Positions 5,881 through 8,033 of a stretch of DNA of 8,033 nucleotides are shown here, in pieces. The number at the start of each line of letters is the position of its first letter. The stretch's first letter is position 1. Below the pieces are notes generated by a model, which saw nothing but the letters and a program-made list of their open reading frames with translations, searched no databases and was not told the origin of the DNA. Origin of the DNA: Caulobacteraceae bacterium (GTDB lineage: Bacteria > Pseudomonadota > Alphaproteobacteria > Caulobacterales > Caulobacteraceae); contig SDZP01000152.1 of NCBI GenBank assembly GCA_004144935.1, forward strand, positions 1 to 8,033. The letters run 5' to 3'. Made by a program: the position numbers and the translations under genes.

Positions 5881-7754
5881 TCCTTCCGCTTCGGGCCTTT
5901 GGCGAACCCCGCCTTGCCGGGAGGCGGACCCTTGAACGGGGGCTTCTTGTCGAAAGGCTTCTTCTCGTACGGCTTCTTCTCGCCGTACGGCTTGCGCGGA
6001 CCGCCCGGGCCGGCGCCCGAACGACCGGCCGGACGCGGGGCCGGGCCTGCCGGGCGCGGCGAGCGGGTGTCGCCGATGCCCGGCGCGGTCGACGGTTCGA
6101 TCTTGACGTCTTCGCGGCTGGTCGCCCGCACCGCTTCGGCGAACCGAACCGAGGCCTCGGCGCTGATCTCGAACTTGGTCTCGCTGTCGAAGATCTTGAT
6201 CGAGCCGACGTCCTTCTTGGTCACGTGACCCAGGCGGCAGATCATCGGCAGGATCCACTTGGGGTCCGCGTTCTTGCCCCGGCCGACGTTGAGCCGGAAC
6301 CAGATGCCGTCGGTCATGCCGCCTTCGCGCGGTTCGCGCGGCGTGTATTCCGCCCGCTCGGGACGCTCATAGCCGCCGCGCGGCGCCTCGGAGCGCTCGG
6401 GACGCTCGCGCGGCCCGCCCTTGGCCGGACGCGCATCGGCGCCCCGGCCGTCGTCGTAGAGTTCTTCCGGCTCGGGCAGGCCGCCGCGCTGCAGGCGCAT
6501 GAAGGCCCCGGCGATTTCTTCCGGCGACTTCTGCTCGAGCAGCAGCTTGCCCAGCGCCATGTCCTCCTCGCCCACCGGCTCGAAGGTCATCGCCGTTTCC
6601 AGCAGCCGGGCCTTGTCGCGCTCGCGGATTTCCTCGGCCCCGGGCGGGCCGCTCCAGCCGGCGTCGATGTTGGCCGAACCGAACAGCATCTCGGCCTTGC
6701 GGCGGCGCGTGTAGGGTACGATCAGAACGCTGGTGCCCTTGCGCCCGGCCCGGCCGGTGCGGCCCGAGCGGTGTAGCAGGGTGGCCTTGTTCTGCGGCAG
6801 GTCGGCGTGGATGACGAGCCCAAGGTCGGGCAGGTCGAGCCCGCGCGCCGCCACGTCGGTGGCGACACAGACCCGGGCATGGCCGTCGCGCAGGGCCTGC
6901 AGGGCGTCGGACCGCTCGCGCTGGCTAAGCTCGCCCGACAGGCCGACGACGGCGAAGCCGCGTTCCTTCAGGCTCGCCTGCAGGTGCCGCACCGCCTCGC
7001 GGGTGTGACAGAAGACCAGGGCGCCGGGGGACTCGAAGTAGCGCAGCACGTTGACGACCGCGTGCTCCACCTCGTTGGGCGCCACGCGCACGGCGCGGTA
7101 GTCGATGTCGACGTGCGGCTGGTCCTTGCTGGTGGTGTCGATGCGCAGGGCGTCGTTCTGGAACTTGCGGGCCAGGAGGGCGATGTCCTTGGCGATGGTC
7201 GCCGAGAACAGCAGGGTGCGGCGCTCGGCCGGGGCCGTCTCCAGGATGAATTCCAGGTCCTCGCGGAACCCCAGGTCCAGCATCTCGTCGGCCTCGTCGA
7301 GGACGACGACCTTCAGGCTGGTCAGTTCCAGGTTGCCGCGTTCCAGGTGGTCGCGCAGGCGGCCGGGGGTGCCGACGACGATGTGGGCCCCGAAGTTCAG
7401 GGCGCGGGCCTCGGCCCGGGCGTCCATGCCGCCGACGCAGGAGACGATCTTGGCCCCGGTCTTGGCGTACAGCCAGGTCAGCTCGCGCTGCACCTGGATG
7501 GCCAGTTCGCGGGTCGGGGCGATGATCAGGGCCAAGGGCGCATCGGCGCGGCCGAACCGCTCGGCCTCGCCCAGCAGGCTTTCGGCCATGGCGATGCCGA
7601 AGGCGACGGTCTTGCCCGAGCCCGTCTGGGCGCTGACCAGCAGGTCCTGGCCGTCGGAGGCTTCCAGCACGGCGGACTGGACGGAGGTCGGGGTTTCATA
7701 GCCGCGCTCAAGGAGCGCCGCGTCGAGAGCGGGGTGGCTGGCGGGGAAGGTCAT
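5877..7754 (-). CDS. DEAD-box ATP-dependent RNA helicase with DbpA-type RNA-binding domain
   Basis: This 625-residue cytoplasmic protein unwinds RNA with ATP; relatives act in ribosome assembly, cold adaptation and mRNA decay. All helicase motifs are intact: Q motif (GYETPTSVQ, 18-26), motif I AQTGSGKT (42-49), PTREL (80-84), TPGR (129-132), DEAD (153-156), SAT (184-186), ATDVAARGLD (298-307) and HRSGRTGR (328-335). After the two RecA-like domains comes a linker at about 430-478, rich in Arg, Pro, Glu and Gly, with 'GYERPERAEY' and 'PREPREGG'. A DbpA RNA-binding domain follows at about 484-545 ('FRLNVGRGKNADPKWILPMICRLGHV'-type sequence), which in E. coli DbpA recognises 23S rRNA. The last 55 residues are a basic tail with degenerate KKP(Y/F) repeats. 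The architecture lies between CsdA/DeaD and DbpA, so I give no symbol. The ATG at 7752-7754 has no good Shine-Dalgarno sequence but fits the family N terminus. A 19-base palindrome lies eleven bases upstream. Confidence 0.93.
   Translation of the reverse strand: MTFPASHPALDAALLERGYETPTSVQSAVLEASDGQDLLVSAQTGSGKTVAFGIAMAESLLGEAERFGRADAPLALIIAPTRELAIQVQRELTWLYAKTGAKIVSCVGGMDARAEARALNFGAHIVVGTPGRLRDHLERGNLELTSLKVVVLDEADEMLDLGFREDLEFILETAPAERRTLLFSATIAKDIALLARKFQNDALRIDTTSKDQPHVDIDYRAVRVAPNEVEHAVVNVLRYFESPGALVFCHTREAVRHLQASLKERGFAVVGLSGELSQRERSDALQALRDGHARVCVATDVAARGLDLPDLGLVIHADLPQNKATLLHRSGRTGRAGRKGTSVLIVPYTRRRKAEMLFGSANIDAGWSGPPGAEEIRERDKARLLETAMTFEPVGEEDMALGKLLLEQKSPEEIAGAFMRLQRGGLPEPEELYDDGRGADARPAKGGPRERPERSEAPRGGYERPERAEYTPREPREGGMTDGIWFRLNVGRGKNADPKWILPMICRLGHVTKKDVGSIKIFDSETKFEISAEASVRFAEAVRATSREDVKIEPSTAPGIGDTRSPRPAGPAPRPAGRSGAGPGGPRKPYGEKKPYEKKPFDKKPPFKGPPPGKAGFAKGPKRKD
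5881..5994 (-). repeat. Degenerate Lys/Pro/aromatic repeats encoding the helicase tail
   Basis: The 3' end of the helicase gene encodes a low-complexity, strongly basic tail in which KKP is followed by Tyr, Phe or Pro in successive units (KPYGEKKPY, EKKPFDKK, PPFKGPPPGK). On the plus strand this appears as recurring cttcttctcg-like and cttcttgtcg-like blocks. Such tails are expected to be disordered and to bind RNA non-specifically. Confidence 0.6.
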
Positions 7755-7765
7755 AGGGGTCGTTT

Positions 7766-7784
7766 CATTGTGCGGCGCACAATG
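7766..7784. promoter_or_regulatory. Perfect 9+1+9 palindrome upstream of the helicase start
   Basis: CATTGTGCG at 7766-7774 and CGCACAATG at 7776-7784 are exact reverse complements around a single central base. The element ends eleven bases before the helicase start codon. As DNA it looks like an operator for a dimeric repressor; as RNA it could fold as an eight-pair stem with a three-base loop next to the start codon. The symmetry is directly visible; the role is inferred. Confidence 0.6.
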
Positions 7785-7877
7785 GATGCGCGCGAGAGGG
7801 CGGGGCTGATACGCTCTATTGGAAGAAAACGCCAGCTTTGCCTGCGTTCCTCCCTTGGCGACGTGCGCCGGCGGGCT

Positions 7878-7917
7878 CCCTTCCCCCTCAATGGGGGAAG
7901 GGTTGGGGATGGGGGTG
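7878..7917 (+). repeat. Palindromic G/C-run element, copy 1
   Basis: CCCTTCCCCC (7878-7887) and GGGGGAAGGG (7893-7902) form a perfect ten-pair stem around the loop TCAAT. The G-rich arm runs on into TTGGGG and ATGGGGGTG, giving four G-runs separated by AA, TT and AT between 7893 and 7915. A diverged copy lies in inverted orientation at 7992-8024. Elements of this appearance are scattered between genes in Caulobacterales genomes; that statement is from memory. Confidence 0.75.
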
Positions 7918-7991
7918 CTCTCACTGGCCCAGACGCGAAGGTCGAAGAGGGCGCTGACGCCTCAAGTGCTCCTCCGCAGCCACCGAGCGAA

Positions 7992-8024
7992 CACCCCTCC
8001 CAACCCTCCCCATTGAGGGGAGGG
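7992..8024 (-). repeat. Palindromic G/C-run element, copy 2 (inverted relative to copy 1)
   Basis: CCCTCCCC (8004-8011) and GGGGAGGG (8017-8024) form an eight-pair stem around ATTGA. Read on the minus strand, the order is the same as copy 1: C-rich arm, TCAAT loop, G-rich arm, TTGGG, then AGGGGTG. The minus-strand G-runs, spaced by A, TT and A, again form a G-quadruplex-type pattern at 7994-8011. The two copies are separated by 74 bases. Confidence 0.75.
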
Positions 8025-8030
8025 CTTTTA
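8004..8030 (+). terminator. Possible plus-strand intrinsic terminator formed by copy 2
   Basis: The eight-pair GC-rich stem of copy 2 is followed directly by CTTTTA, a short T-run, as in weak intrinsic terminators. No plus-strand gene in this window reads into it, so it could equally be only part of the repeat. Confidence 0.3.
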
Positions 8031-8033
8031 GAG

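Larger units (their letters stand above)
7755..8033. other. Non-coding region upstream of the helicase gene
   Basis: These 279 bases to the window edge hold no gene I believe. They contain the palindrome at 7766-7784, about 90 bases with no recognised element (7785-7877), which should include the helicase promoter although no clear boxes were seen, and then the two inverted hairpin/G-run elements. A TTG-started reading frame at 7819-8016 runs through both elements and is judged spurious. Confidence 0.7.

Noticed and set aside
6225..6776. Plus-strand open frame of 183 codons opposite the helicase gene
   Set aside because: It is antisense to conserved helicase and DbpA-domain sequence and has no recognisable domain or start signal.
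7819..8016. Plus-strand open frame of 65 codons in the right-hand non-coding region
   Set aside because: It starts with TTG without a ribosome binding site and reads through both hairpin repeats. The 'LPSPSMGEGLGMGV' stretch is simply the translated repeat element, a common source of false small genes.
1..8033. Search for a new defence, mobile or biosynthetic system
   Set aside because: All large genes belong to recognisable chromosomal families with intact motifs and similar base composition. There is no integrase, transposase, toxin-antitoxin pair, reverse transcriptase or array.

Overview
This window is about 70% G+C and gene-dense, with almost no intergenic space. Third codon positions are dominated by C and G, and Shine-Dalgarno sites are of the GGAGG type. 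Protein sequences and gene neighbours look alphaproteobacterial, most like Caulobacterales (Caulobacter, Phenylobacterium or Brevundimonas type). That placement rests on my memory of similar proteins and of the G/C-run intergenic palindromes at the right edge, not on a search. No rRNA, tRNA, CRISPR array, insertion sequence, phage gene or integration site was seen. The content is ordinary chromosome, and I do not see a new multi-gene defence or biosynthetic system.

Layout, left to right. (1) 1-462 +: the 3' end of an ECF42-type sigma factor, covering its TPR-like C-terminal extension. (2) 499-2337 +: a feruloyl-CoA synthase-like acyl-adenylating enzyme, whose ribosome binding site can pair with an upstream TCCTCC. 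(3) 2440-3135 +: a VIT1/CCC1-family Fe/Mn transporter. (4) 3132-3779 -: a YhhN/TMEM86-family membrane protein (lysoplasmalogenase-like), convergent with the transporter and sharing a CTAG with it. (5) 3872-5410 +: a thiamine diphosphate enzyme usually named 'acetolactate synthase large subunit', though its visible active-site residues look closer to benzoylformate decarboxylase. (6) 5407-5880 +: a small two-helix membrane protein, translationally coupled to (5) through a TTGA overlap. (7) 5877-7754 -: a DEAD-box RNA helicase with a DbpA-type RNA-binding domain and a basic low-complexity tail, convergent with (6) and again sharing a CTAG. (8) 7755-8033: non-coding, with a 19-bp palindrome just upstream of the helicase start and an inverted pair of hairpin elements that also carry G-quadruplex-type G-runs.

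Functional connections are weak. The TPP enzyme and the small membrane protein are clearly one transcription and translation unit. The CoA ligase may be co-transcribed with the sigma factor gene (36-nt gap). The other neighbours look like independent housekeeping or accessory genes. The most interesting signals are non-coding: the hairpin/G-quadruplex element pair, the helicase-proximal palindrome, the possible masking of the CoA ligase ribosome binding site, and the two identical CTAG stop-codon overlaps.
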